From assembly GCA_000739535.1 (NCBI GenBank), contig DF820476.1, forward strand, positions 33,964 through 81,881: a DNA stretch of 47,918 nt, written 5' to 3'. The position numbers and the translations under genes were made by a program. Positions within the stretch are counted from its first letter, which is position 1; every line of letters starts with the position of its first letter. The notes below the pieces were generated by a model, which saw only the letters and a list, made by a program, of their open reading frames with translations, was not told the origin of the DNA and searched no databases. Positions 7,873 through 15,624 of the stretch are shown here, piece by piece. The stretch comes from Candidatus Vecturithrix granuli (GTDB lineage Bacteria > Moduliflexota > Moduliflexia > Moduliflexales > Moduliflexaceae).

Positions 7873-8898
7873 CTACTTCACCTCTACTAACCAGCCTTTA
7901 GGGGCTTTGTGTTCGCCGCGCTGAATGGCTGTCAGCGTATCGTGCAATCCCTTCACAACGGGGCCGACTTCTTTGCCCTCGCCATAGAAGGTATGCAGCT
8001 TATTGTCATAAAAAATTCCACCAATCGGAGTAATGATCGCGGCTGTCCCACAGGCACCGGCTTCAACAAAGTTATCAAGTTCATCAATCCGCACCGCACG
8101 TTCTTCCACCTTCATCCCCAGATATTGCTCGGCGATTTCCATGAGCGAGCGACGGGTGATGCTGGGCAGAATTGACGAAGATTTGGGGGTGACAAAGGTG
8201 TTGTCTCTGGTGATACCGAAAAAGTTCGCTGCCCCGACTTCTTCAATATAGATGCGGGTAGCCGGATCAAGATAGATGCAATCCGCATATCCGGCGGCAT
8301 TTGCCAGTTTTTTCGGTTTCAAGCTGGCCGCGTAATTGCCGCCCACCTTAATACCGCCGGTGCCTCGCGGCGCGGCGCGGTCGTATTCAGAGACATTAAA
8401 AAAGACCGGCGTTAATCCGCCTTTGAAGTATGGCCCAACTGGAGAGCAAAAGATGCAGAAAATATATTCGGAAGCCGCCTTGACGCCTAAATTATCACCA
8501 TGTCCGAACAGGAATGGTCGAATATAGAGCGAAGCTCCAGTTCCGTAGGGCGGTACCCAGCGCAGGTTGGCCTTCACCAGTTGAATACAGGCCTTGACAA
8601 ATTTTTCTTCCGGCACTTCAGCCATCAAAATCCCTCTGGCACTGTCCTGCATCCGTTTGGCATTTTGATCAGGCCGAAATAAGAGCACGCGCCCATCTTT
8701 GGCTGTCTGCGCCTTGAGCCCTTCAAAACATTCCTGTCCGTAGTGCAAGGCCGTGGAGCCAATGCTGATCGTGACCGTATTTTCGGTGATCAGCTTGCCA
8801 TCATCCCATTGTCCGTCTTTCCAATAAGAAATGTAGTTATAGTCTGTTCTGATGTATCCATAGCCGATATTGCCCCAATCCAGATCAACTTTTTCCAT
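7873..8898 (-). CDS. ilvE: Branched-chain amino acid aminotransferase
   Basis: 341 residues. Transfers the amino group between leucine, isoleucine or valine and 2-oxoglutarate using PLP. Fold-type IV aminotransferase of the larger BCAT subgroup: HYGQECFEGLKA near residue 52, the PLP lysine in GGIKVGGNYAASL (K184), and YIEEVGAANFFG. The ORF opens earlier (8925), but the ATG at 8898 is preceded by GGGGGAAAG at a good distance and gives MEKVDLDWGNIG. It is divergent from the YbaK-like gene, and a liv importer operon follows, so the area is plausibly devoted to branched-chain amino acids. Confidence 0.95.
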   Translation of the reverse strand: MEKVDLDWGNIGYGYIRTDYNYISYWKDGQWDDGKLITENTVTISIGSTALHYGQECFEGLKAQTAKDGRVLLFRPDQNAKRMQDSARGILMAEVPEEKFVKACIQLVKANLRWVPPYGTGASLYIRPFLFGHGDNLGVKAASEYIFCIFCSPVGPYFKGGLTPVFFNVSEYDRAAPRGTGGIKVGGNYAASLKPKKLANAAGYADCIYLDPATRIYIEEVGAANFFGITRDNTFVTPKSSSILPSITRRSLMEIAEQYLGMKVEERAVRIDELDNFVEAGACGTAAIITPIGGIFYDNKLHTFYGEGKEVGPVVKGLHDTLTAIQRGEHKAPKGWLVEVK

Positions 8899-9011
8899 AA
8901 ATCTTTCCCCCATATCAATTTTCAATAATCACTAATCAATGTTCAATTTTCAATTCTCAATTGCGCATTGTTTTGGTCAAGCAATATTTACTCCTCATAG
9001 CAGGAACATAG

Positions 9012-9046
9012 AAAAAAATCGAATTTTTTCAAAAAACTCGATTTTT
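9012..9046. repeat. Hairpin, AT-rich variant of the AAACCGGGTTTC family
   Basis: Arms AAAAAAATCGA and TCGATTTTT with a TTTTTTCAAAAAAC centre. Same length and layout as the AAACCGGGTTTC hairpins elsewhere in the window, but here it lies between divergent genes, where a terminator has no obvious job. Confidence 0.5.
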
Positions 9047-9126
9047 ATTTGACATGAGTCAGCCTCAGACTGCTAGGAGTCAAAAAAATACGTTACCAAC
9101 AGATTTGTAGAGAAAGGGAAGCAGAT

Positions 9127-9606
9127 ATGGCTGAAACATTAAGTTCAAGCGCGCAAAAGGTGCAAGATGCGTTACACGCCCTGGGGATGGCTTGCCAGGT
9201 GGTTGAACTGCCGGCGACAACTCGCAGCGCCAAAGAAGCGGCGCACGCGATTGGCTGCCAGGTCGGGCAAATTGTGAAATCCCTGGTGTTCCGGGGGCAG
9301 AACTCGAATACACCGATTTTAGCCCTGGTAAGCGGAGCAAATCGGGTGAATGAAAAAACACTCAGTACATTGGTTGCCGAACCGATCCAAAAAGCTGATG
9401 CTGATTTTGTACGCGAGAAAACCGGATTTGCAATTGGAGGTGTGCCTCCTGTCGGGCATCGAGAAACTTTTGTGACCTTTATAGATGAAAATTTATTCCA
9501 ATATCAGGAAATATGGGCTGCTGCCGGAACGCCTCATGCAGTCTTTAAACTGACTCCTGATGAACTCAAACAGATCACTGATGGTCAAATAATAACGGTA
9601 ACATAA
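9127..9606 (+). CDS. YbaK/ProX-type aminoacyl-tRNA deacylase
   Basis: 159 residues, one YbaK/aa-tRNA editing domain. Such proteins hydrolyse mischarged tRNA (Cys- or Ala-tRNA-Pro) in trans. Family marks: the conserved lysine in IVKSLVF, ANRVNEKTL, and GFAIGGVPPVGH around residues 100-111. AGGGAAG is placed just before the ATG. The length fits stand-alone family members. The exact substrate (YbaK, ProXp-ala or another subtype) cannot be told by eye. Confidence 0.88.
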   Translation: MAETLSSSAQKVQDALHALGMACQVVELPATTRSAKEAAHAIGCQVGQIVKSLVFRGQNSNTPILALVSGANRVNEKTLSTLVAEPIQKADADFVREKTGFAIGGVPPVGHRETFVTFIDENLFQYQEIWAAAGTPHAVFKLTPDELKQITDGQIITVT

Positions 9607-9638
9607 GCGGTATCTTTTTTGTCTGGAAACATACTGTG

Positions 9639-9676
9639 AAAATTGTCTTGACAATTTTTACACCCATCATTTTAGT
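9639..9676 (+). promoter_or_regulatory. Promoter and dyad before the liv operon
   Basis: A perfect dyad AAAATTGTC-TT-GACAATTTT (9639-9658) overlaps a consensus -35 TTGACA (9648-9653). After 17 bases comes TTTAGT (9671-9676), 4 of 6 to the -10 consensus. A second inverted repeat, CTCGCTCAAATA / TATTTGGGCGAG (9681-9708), follows. The arrangement suggests a repressor site over the liv promoter; regulator unknown. Confidence 0.5.
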
Positions 9677-9780
9677 AGAACTCGCTCAAATAGTTGTATT
9701 TGGGCGAGTAGATATTACTCAGTGTCGTAAAAGTTTCTAAATTTTTCAACTGTTAGACGGTCTTGAGGAGGAGATCATTT

Positions 9781-10953
9781 ATGAAAAAAACTCTTGCTAT
9801 CGTTGCAGTGCTTGCTTTGGGGTTGATGGTATCATCTGCCTTCGCTCTCGATGATGAATGGGGAGTCATTACGATTCCAAAAGGACAACCGATGCACCTC
9901 GGTTTTGCAGCGGCTCTGACCGGTGATTATGCAAACCTGGGTCTGGATGAACAGGATGGGGCAACATTAGCCGTCGAAGATAGGGGTGGAGAAGTTCTTG
10001 GGTTTAAAATTGAGATGTTAGTCGAAGATGATCAGTGTGAAGGTTCCCCGGCCATGGCCATTTCAGAGAAATTTTCGTCAGATCCTTTATTTATCGGCCT
10101 GATTGGACACATGTGCAGTCCGAGCAGTATCCCGGCATCTAAGACGTATGAAAAACATGGTTTCAGCATGATTTCGCCATCGTCAACCGCAGCGGAATAT
10201 ACGGCACGCGGCATGCAGAATGTATTCCGTACCTGCTTCAGCGATGAAGTGCAGGGCAAAGTTGGCGCGGAATATGCGTTTAATGTGTTGAAAGTCAAAA
10301 CCGCCGTTGCGTTACACGATAAAAGCTCGTATGGGCAACCGATCGCCGAGAACTTCAAGAATACATTTGAAGCCCTGGGAGGGAAAGTGTTGACGTTTGA
10401 AGGACTGACCCGCGGCGATAAAGATTTTCGTCCGGTCTTGACGAAAATTAAACCCATGAACCCCCAAATCGTATATTTTGGCGGGATGGCGGCTGAAGGC
10501 GCGCTCGTCCAACGGCAGATGCGCGATGTCGGGATTGATAAAGCATATTATATGAGCGATGATGGCTGCTACAGCGTGCCCGACTTTATTGAGGGTGCTG
10601 GCGATGCCTCTGATCAGGCATTCATAACCTTTGCCCAACCGAAAGGCGGAGATTATGCAGCCTGGGAAAAACGTTTTACCGAACGCTTTAAACACGAACC
10701 GATTACCTTTGCTCCCCAGACCTATGATGCCACAGTCGCCCTGCTCATGGCGATTGAACAAGTTGGCAAAGTCCAGGATGATGGCAGTTTAGTGATCGGC
10801 AAGAAAGCCCTGGCCGATGCGATCCGCGGTCTCGAATTTGAAGGCGTGACCGGGAAAGTCGGATTCACCGAAACCGGCGATTCCAAAAGCGGCGTTGTGG
10901 TCTATCAAGTTCAGGGGAAACAATTTGTGCTGGCTCCGGGGCAAGATTTATAA
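9781..10953 (+). CDS. livJ: HAAT-family substrate-binding protein (LivJ/LivK-like)
   Basis: 390 residues, exported. Signal peptide MKKTLAIVAVLALGL...SAFA, then the type I periplasmic-binding fold of Leu/Ile/Val binding proteins (GFAAALTGDYANLG, GHMCSPSSIPAS, PQIVYFGG). First gene of a livJHMGF-type operon. The ATG at 9781 is preceded by GAGGAGGAG at the right distance; an in-frame start 18 bases earlier lacks a site. The substrate is inferred as a branched-chain amino acid from family and the nearby ilvE, but the family also binds other amides and aromatic acids. A hairpin follows the stop, as is common where the binding protein is made in excess. Confidence 0.88.
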   Translation: MKKTLAIVAVLALGLMVSSAFALDDEWGVITIPKGQPMHLGFAAALTGDYANLGLDEQDGATLAVEDRGGEVLGFKIEMLVEDDQCEGSPAMAISEKFSSDPLFIGLIGHMCSPSSIPASKTYEKHGFSMISPSSTAAEYTARGMQNVFRTCFSDEVQGKVGAEYAFNVLKVKTAVALHDKSSYGQPIAENFKNTFEALGGKVLTFEGLTRGDKDFRPVLTKIKPMNPQIVYFGGMAAEGALVQRQMRDVGIDKAYYMSDDGCYSVPDFIEGAGDASDQAFITFAQPKGGDYAAWEKRFTERFKHEPITFAPQTYDATVALLMAIEQVGKVQDDGSLVIGKKALADAIRGLEFEGVTGKVGFTETGDSKSGVVVYQVQGKQFVLAPGQDL

Positions 10954-10981
10954 GTTTGAGCGAAATCACGCCGTTTGAACT

Positions 10982-11020
10982 CTAGAATGCGCGCCCCCAG
11001 GGACGCGCATTCTAGTTTTA
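10982..11020 (+). terminator. Strong hairpin after livJ
   Basis: A perfect 12-base stem CTAGAATGCGCG (10982-10993) / CGCGCATTCTAG (11004-11015) with a 10-base loop, followed by TTTT. Probably a partial terminator or mRNA-stabilising structure that lowers expression of the permease genes relative to the binding protein. Confidence 0.75.
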
Positions 11021-11139
11021 GAGACGGCGTCGGAAAAAACTACCAGAGAAGAATCCGTTAGAGAAACCGAGTTTTTGGCAAAGCTTTGATTTCTGACCCG
11101 CACGGATGAAACTTTTATTCTACATGGGAGAGAAATTGC

Positions 11140-12462
11140 GTGAAAATAGTTAAAATCGTCCTTGCCGTTCTATGTATTTTTGCGATTTTATTAGGGCTGC
11201 AATTGTTCTATCAAGCAAAGCAAACCTTCCGATTTATTTTTGATGAAGACGAAATAAAGAACACGCTGACTCAGCTTGGAGCACAGGACGTTGTCATCTC
11301 AACAGACAGTATCATTACGTTTACGGTCGCTCAGGGGACTTCGACCCTGCAAACCTTTCAAGGAAAATCGGCCTTGATTCCTGGCGTGCTATTAGATGAA
11401 ATGATCGAGGCTCCTGAAGGACAGGAACTGCAACCGACATTGAAACAGAGTGACAATGGGGTGTTTGTGTTTGTGTTTAGCAGCGGCGCACAGCAGATCT
11501 TGCGAACAAGCGAACAAGAACGTCTGTTCTCTCTCCACAATGCGTTGCGTCAGATCGTGCTGCAATTGATTAATGGTGTGACACTCGGCGGAGTCTATGC
11601 CATGATCGCTGTCGGTTATACGCTGGTCTATGGGATTCTGATGATGATTAATTTCGCGCACGGCGAAATTTTCATGTTTGGCTCGTACGGTGCGTTCTTT
11701 CTCTTTTCGGCGCTGCTTTCCTCGAAATCGCTCCCGATTCCCTGGATTCTGGCGTTATTAGCAGGTTTTATCATCGCGATGGCAACGTCAGCTTTATTAG
11801 CGGTCATTGTTGAACGCGCCGCCTATCGTCCGCTGCGACAGGCTCCCAGGCTCACATTACTTATCAGTGCAATCGGCGCGTCAATTTTTCTGCAAAATGT
11901 CATGATGTTGATCACCTCGGGCCGCATTAAATATTACCCTGAACAATTACTTGTGAAAGGATCGATTCCCCTTGTCGGTGGGATCGCGGTGCAAAAGATT
12001 GGGGTCACGATTATCGTGATTTCTATTCTCATGATGCTCGGCCTCTATACGATTATTCAAAAAACGAAAATAGGGAAGGCGATTCGCGCGGTAGCCGAAG
12101 ATAAAGCGACGGCCTCGTTAATGGGGATCAACGTGAACCAAATTGTGATCACCACCTTTTTGCTTGGCTCCTCAATGGCTGGAGCCGGCGGGTTGATGGT
12201 GGGACTGCGAGATACGCAAATTAACCACATGATGGGCTTTCTGCCTGGCATGAAAGCCTTTACCGCCGCAGTGCTCGGCGGAATCGGTAATATTCCGGGC
12301 GCCATGTTCGGCGGCTACTTTCTTGGGGTGGCGGAAGCGCTGGGAGCGCAATTTATGCCGGCAGAATATAAAGATGTGATTGGTTTTACGCTGCTTGTGA
12401 TCGTATTGATCTTCAGGCCAACCGGGATTATGGGAGAAGTGCTGGCCACCAAGAAAATGTAG
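11140..12462 (+). CDS. livH: LivH permease with extra N-terminal domain
   Basis: 440 residues, about 130 longer than usual LivH. Residues about 136-440 are a standard LivH permease (NGVTLGGVYAMIAVGYTLVYG, MINFAHGE, and the ATPase-coupling EDKATASLMGINV region). The first 135 residues are additional: one hydrophobic helix (about 5-24) followed by about 100 polar residues (FRFIFDEDEIKNTLTQLG ... SSGAQQILRTSEQERL) with no family I recognise. If the helix is inserted N-in, the added domain faces the outside, where it could meet the binding protein. GTG start with GGGAGAG about 9 bases upstream. There is no stop or frame break between the parts. Confidence 0.87.
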   Translation: MKIVKIVLAVLCIFAILLGLQLFYQAKQTFRFIFDEDEIKNTLTQLGAQDVVISTDSIITFTVAQGTSTLQTFQGKSALIPGVLLDEMIEAPEGQELQPTLKQSDNGVFVFVFSSGAQQILRTSEQERLFSLHNALRQIVLQLINGVTLGGVYAMIAVGYTLVYGILMMINFAHGEIFMFGSYGAFFLFSALLSSKSLPIPWILALLAGFIIAMATSALLAVIVERAAYRPLRQAPRLTLLISAIGASIFLQNVMMLITSGRIKYYPEQLLVKGSIPLVGGIAVQKIGVTIIVISILMMLGLYTIIQKTKIGKAIRAVAEDKATASLMGINVNQIVITTFLLGSSMAGAGGLMVGLRDTQINHMMGFLPGMKAFTAAVLGGIGNIPGAMFGGYFLGVAEALGAQFMPAEYKDVIGFTLLVIVLIFRPTGIMGEVLATKKM

Positions 12463-12524
12463 TCCACTCTCTGGAAAGCTTGTAGAAGTAGCAAGTTCCT
12501 TTTTGCTATCTGACGATAAACTCA

Positions 12525-12553
12525 GGAGTGGCAAAGCTCGTCTTTGCCACTCC
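12525..12553. repeat. GGAGTGGC palindrome
   Basis: Perfect 12-base stem GGAGTGGCAAAG / CTTTGCCACTCC with a 5-base loop, in the livH-livM gap and only about 15 bases before the livM ATG. Same family as 29626-29654 and the ends of 14-105. It could mask or modulate livM translation. Confidence 0.7.
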
Positions 12554-12567
12554 ACAACGTTGCTATT

Positions 12568-13578
12568 ATGACTGATTTGACGCAAAAGTTTGCAGATTTT
12601 CCGCTTGTTCAGGCGTATCATAAGCTCGACGGGCGCATTAAAGTTTTTGGGCTCCTGCTCTTTCTGGTAGCCCTGCCCTGGATGGTCGGATCTTATTGGA
12701 CCCAGGTGCTCTTTATCGTTGGCTTATACGTCATGATGGGCATCGGCTTAAACGTTGCGGTCGGGTTTGCCGGTTTGCTCGTGCTTGGCTACGCCGCTTT
12801 TTACGGCATTAGCGCCTATGCGTACGTGCTGCTGGTGCGCGCCTTTGTCCCCAATCCGGCCCAAAACTATACGCATGTGTTCTGGTTTCTGATTCCGGTG
12901 TGCATCTTTGTGGCCTTAATTGTCGGGGCCTTGCTGGGAATTCCGGTCTTGCGAACCCGCGGCGATTATCTGGCAATTGTGACCCTGGGGTTTGGCGAAA
13001 TCGTGCGCTTGGTATTAAATAACATGGATAACATCACGAAAGGTCCGCAGGGTTTGAGCGGCAAGGCTCCGGCCTTATTTTCGATTCAATTCAAAGACCC
13101 GATCCATTTTTATTATCTCATTCTGGCGGGCTGCGTCATCGCAATCTTCGTGGCCGACCGACTGAATAATTCCCGGCTTGGACGCGCCTGGATCGCTATG
13201 CGTGAAGATGAAGATGTGGCGCGGGCCATGGGCATTAATGTCAACAAATATAAACTGCTGGCGTTTGCTATCGGCGCGTCGTTTGCCGGCGCCGGCGGCG
13301 CGATTTTTGCAGCGCGGCAGGGGACGATCTTCCCCAGCGATTTTACGCTGCTTGTTTCGATTAACGTGCTCTGTTTGATTGTGATCGGCGGGATGGGGAG
13401 TATTCCGGGCATCGTGCTCGGGTCGGTGATTCTGATGGGCTTGCCGGAAGTGTTGCGCGAAGTGCAGCAGTACCGCTTGTTGGCCTATGGGTTTTTACTT
13501 ATTATCATGATGCGTTTCCGTCCTGAGGGATTTATTCCGTCAGCGCGGCGTAAATTGGAGTTTGAACGAGGAGACTGA
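12568..13578 (+). CDS. livM: LivM-type permease
   Basis: 336 residues, multi-spanning inner-membrane subunit of the HAAT importer. Family marks: GLNVAVGFAGLLVLGYAAFYGISAY is typical of LivM (residues about 53-77), then TRGDYLAIVTLGFGEI and the coupling segment REDEDVARAMGINV, with GAGGAIFAARQG near the end. The ATG at 12568 is used rather than an upstream TTG inside the palindrome. No clear Shine-Dalgarno, so it may depend on coupling or on the hairpin. Confidence 0.93.
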   Translation: MTDLTQKFADFPLVQAYHKLDGRIKVFGLLLFLVALPWMVGSYWTQVLFIVGLYVMMGIGLNVAVGFAGLLVLGYAAFYGISAYAYVLLVRAFVPNPAQNYTHVFWFLIPVCIFVALIVGALLGIPVLRTRGDYLAIVTLGFGEIVRLVLNNMDNITKGPQGLSGKAPALFSIQFKDPIHFYYLILAGCVIAIFVADRLNNSRLGRAWIAMREDEDVARAMGINVNKYKLLAFAIGASFAGAGGAIFAARQGTIFPSDFTLLVSINVLCLIVIGGMGSIPGIVLGSVILMGLPEVLREVQQYRLLAYGFLLIIMMRFRPEGFIPSARRKLEFERGD

Positions 13579-13585
13579 GAATCGC

Positions 13586-14356
13586 ATGGAATTGCTGAAA
13601 GCGCAAGATATCACCATGGAATTTGGCGGCCTGGTTGCCCTGGAGCAACTCAATTTCTCGGTAGAACGAGGCCGCATTTTCAGCTTAATCGGCCCGAACG
13701 GAGCCGGAAAAACCACGTTTTTTAATGTGATCACCGGGTTTTATCCCCCCTCAAACGGCAGTATTCAGTTTGACGGAGTCGAGCTGGTGGGAGTGAAACC
13801 GGAGCAGATTACCAGTTTCGGCATTGCGCGTACATTTCAGAATATTCGCCTGTTTGCCAATATGACCGCCCTTGAAAACGTGATGGTTGGCCAGCATTGC
13901 CGCATGAACGCCGGGGTGTGGGGCGCGCTCAGCCGTAACAAAAAAACCATGATCGAGGAAAAGCACGTGCACCGACGCGCTTATGATCTGCTGAAACAAG
14001 TCAACTTACACAAGCAGGAAGACGTGCTTGCGAAAAATTTGCCCTATGGTGAACAGCGGCGGCTGGAAATTGCTAGAGCGTTGGGAACTGAACCGAAACT
14101 CCTGCTCTTAGACGAACCCTCGGCCGGCATGAACCCGCATGAAACTCTGGAACTGATTAAACTCATCGGACGTTTGAATCGAGAATTAGAGATCACGATC
14201 CTCTTAATTGAACATGATATGCGCGTGGTGATGAATATCTCAGATAAAGTGATCGTGTTAGATTACGGCAAAAAAATCGCAGAGGGCACTCCCGAAGAAG
14301 TGCAGAGCAACGAAAGAGTTATTGAAGCCTATCTGGGCAAAAAACGGAATAGATGA
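13586..14356 (+). CDS. livG: LivG-type ABC ATPase
   Basis: 256 residues. Walker A GPNGAGKTT, Q-loop in ARTFQNIRLF, signature variant LPYGEQRRLEIARAL, Walker B LLLLDEPSAGMNP, H-loop LLIEHDMRVVM. Energises the LivHM permease. It starts 7 bases after the livM stop; an in-frame start at 13562 would overlap livM, and the GAGGAG at 13567-13572 fits the ATG at 13586 only with long spacing, so the start is slightly uncertain. Confidence 0.94.
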   Translation: MELLKAQDITMEFGGLVALEQLNFSVERGRIFSLIGPNGAGKTTFFNVITGFYPPSNGSIQFDGVELVGVKPEQITSFGIARTFQNIRLFANMTALENVMVGQHCRMNAGVWGALSRNKKTMIEEKHVHRRAYDLLKQVNLHKQEDVLAKNLPYGEQRRLEIARALGTEPKLLLLDEPSAGMNPHETLELIKLIGRLNRELEITILLIEHDMRVVMNISDKVIVLDYGKKIAEGTPEEVQSNERVIEAYLGKKRNR

Positions 14357-14365
14357 GAGAATATT

Positions 14366-15088
14366 ATGGCAAAATTAGAAGTCAATAACATTCATACATT
14401 TTACGGCAATATCGAAGCCCTGAAGGGCGTGTCGCTCTCGGTCGATGAAGGAGAAATTGTCACGCTGATCGGCAGCAATGGAGCTGGCAAGAGCACCACC
14501 TTGAACACGATTTCCGGCTTATACAAACCGCGACAGGGAGAAGTATCGCTGGAAGGGGAACGTATTGATCAGCTTCCGGCGCACACGATCGTCGCTAAAG
14601 GCATTTCTCAGGCTCCCGAAGGACGCAAGATCTTTGCGCGCTTGACAGTCAAAGAAAATCTGGAAATGGGCGCGTTTATCCGTACAGATGGCCCAGAGGC
14701 GATCAAACGCGATATAGAGCATGTGTATGCCCTGTTTCCCCGTTTGCGCGAGCGCGAATGGCAGATTGCCGGAACCCTGTCTGGAGGCGAACAGCAGATG
14801 CTCGCCATCGGACGCGCTTTGATGTCTAAACCGCGCATTCTCTTATTGGATGAACCCTCGATGGGTCTGGCGCCGCTGCTGGTTGATACGATTTTCGACA
14901 TTATTGAAGAAATCAACAAACAAGGCATGACGATTTTATTAGTCGAACAGAACGCCCAGGTCGCCCTTTCTATTGCGCACCGCGGCTACGTCATGCAAGC
15001 CGGAGAAATTGTTCTGCACGATACCGCCAAAAACTTGAGAGAAAATGAAATGGTCCGTCGCCTGTATTTAGGAGAAGAAGGATTATAA
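14366..15088 (+). CDS. livF: LivF-type ABC ATPase
   Basis: 240 residues, second ATPase of the importer. Walker A GSNGAGKSTT, Q-loop SQAPEGRKIFARLTV, signature LSGGEQQMLAIGRAL, Walker B LLLLDEPSMGLAP, H-loop LLVEQNAQ. Nine bases after livG. Last gene of the operon, followed by a good terminator. Confidence 0.95.
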   Translation: MAKLEVNNIHTFYGNIEALKGVSLSVDEGEIVTLIGSNGAGKSTTLNTISGLYKPRQGEVSLEGERIDQLPAHTIVAKGISQAPEGRKIFARLTVKENLEMGAFIRTDGPEAIKRDIEHVYALFPRLREREWQIAGTLSGGEQQMLAIGRALMSKPRILLLDEPSMGLAPLLVDTIFDIIEEINKQGMTILLVEQNAQVALSIAHRGYVMQAGEIVLHDTAKNLRENEMVRRLYLGEEGL

Positions 15089-15100
15089 CTCGATCCCAGT

Positions 15101-15138
15101 GTTTCGGGAATGAAGACACGCCATTCCCGAAACGTTTT
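15101..15138 (+). terminator. Rho-independent terminator of the liv operon
   Basis: Stem GTTTCGGGAATG (15101-15112) / CATTCCCGAAAC (15122-15133), 9-base loop, followed by GTTTTC. It lies 12 bases after the livF stop. Confidence 0.85.
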
Positions 15139-15286
15139 CATACCTCAAACAATCCACTTCGTTTCATCCCTGCAACAATTCGAATGGACCAAATCGTGAT
15201 TCCCAAAACATATTTGAAAAGCGAGAAGAATTTTTCCCACCTGACTCCATGATGAGAAAATGGTTGCACACATTCTTATCCTCCCC

Positions 15287-15346
15287 CCTGCCCAAAGAGC
15301 AGGCTTTCATCAACACTGATGCTTGAATGCCCGACATAGCAGGCAA
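15287..15346 (+). promoter_or_regulatory. Cluster of dyads upstream of the sigma-54 promoter
   Basis: Three short inverted repeats lie 30-105 bases before the -24 element at 15377: CCTGC..GCAGG (15287-15303), CATCA-ACAC-TGATG (15308-15321) and TGCC..GGCA (15329-15346). This is the usual position of enhancer sites for NtrC-family activators. Which of them, if any, binds the regulator at 5902-7218 is not known. The rest of the gap between 15139 and 15286 shows nothing I can name. Confidence 0.35.
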
Positions 15347-15376
15347 CGTATCAGCTCAGAACTTTTAGTGCTATTC

Positions 15377-15392
15377 TGGCATAAGAATTGCT
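15377..15392 (+). promoter_or_regulatory. Sigma-54 (-24/-12) promoter of the sugar importer
   Basis: TGGCATAAGAATTGCT fits the sigma-54 consensus TGGCAC-N5-TTGCW with only the sixth base different. The invariant GG (15378-15379) and GC (15390-15391) are 10 bases apart, as required. It points toward the rbsA-type gene at 15625, giving a leader of about 220 bases that contains two repeat elements. It implies that the importer is switched on by an enhancer-binding activator such as the one at 5902-7218. Confidence 0.75.
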
Positions 15393-15454
15393 GTAGAGTA
15401 TAGGCAGCGAACTGCTATCAATCTGTAAGTAAGTGACCATAAATTTTCAGGGCC

Positions 15455-15488
15455 AAAAACCAGGTTTCTTCGAAGAACCCTGCTTTTT
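15455..15488. repeat. AAACCGGGTTTC-family hairpin (degenerate copy)
   Basis: AAAAACCAGGTTTCTTCG and its near complement GAAGAACCCTGCTTTTT. It lies in the leader between the sigma-54 promoter and rbsA, so it might act as an attenuator-like structure. Confidence 0.55.
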
Positions 15489-15534
15489 AAATACCCGAAA
15501 ACTTTTGAATCAGTCCTTAATTGATACGTTTGTC

Positions 15535-15583
15535 ATTCTCGCATTCGCAAGTTCTTCGCCTGAAAGCGGGACGAAGAACCTCC
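15535..15583. repeat. TACGAACCC-family core (degenerate copy)
   Basis: ATTCTCGC...GCAAGTTCTTCGCCTGAA aligns with the core at 29536-29592 (GTTCTCGC...GCGAGTTCTTCCGCCTGAA); the arms are partly eroded. It lies 42 bases before the rbsA-type start. Confidence 0.5.
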
Positions 15584-15624
15584 ATTGACAATGCACCGGA
15601 AGGTTTTGATGCTGAGGAAAGGGC

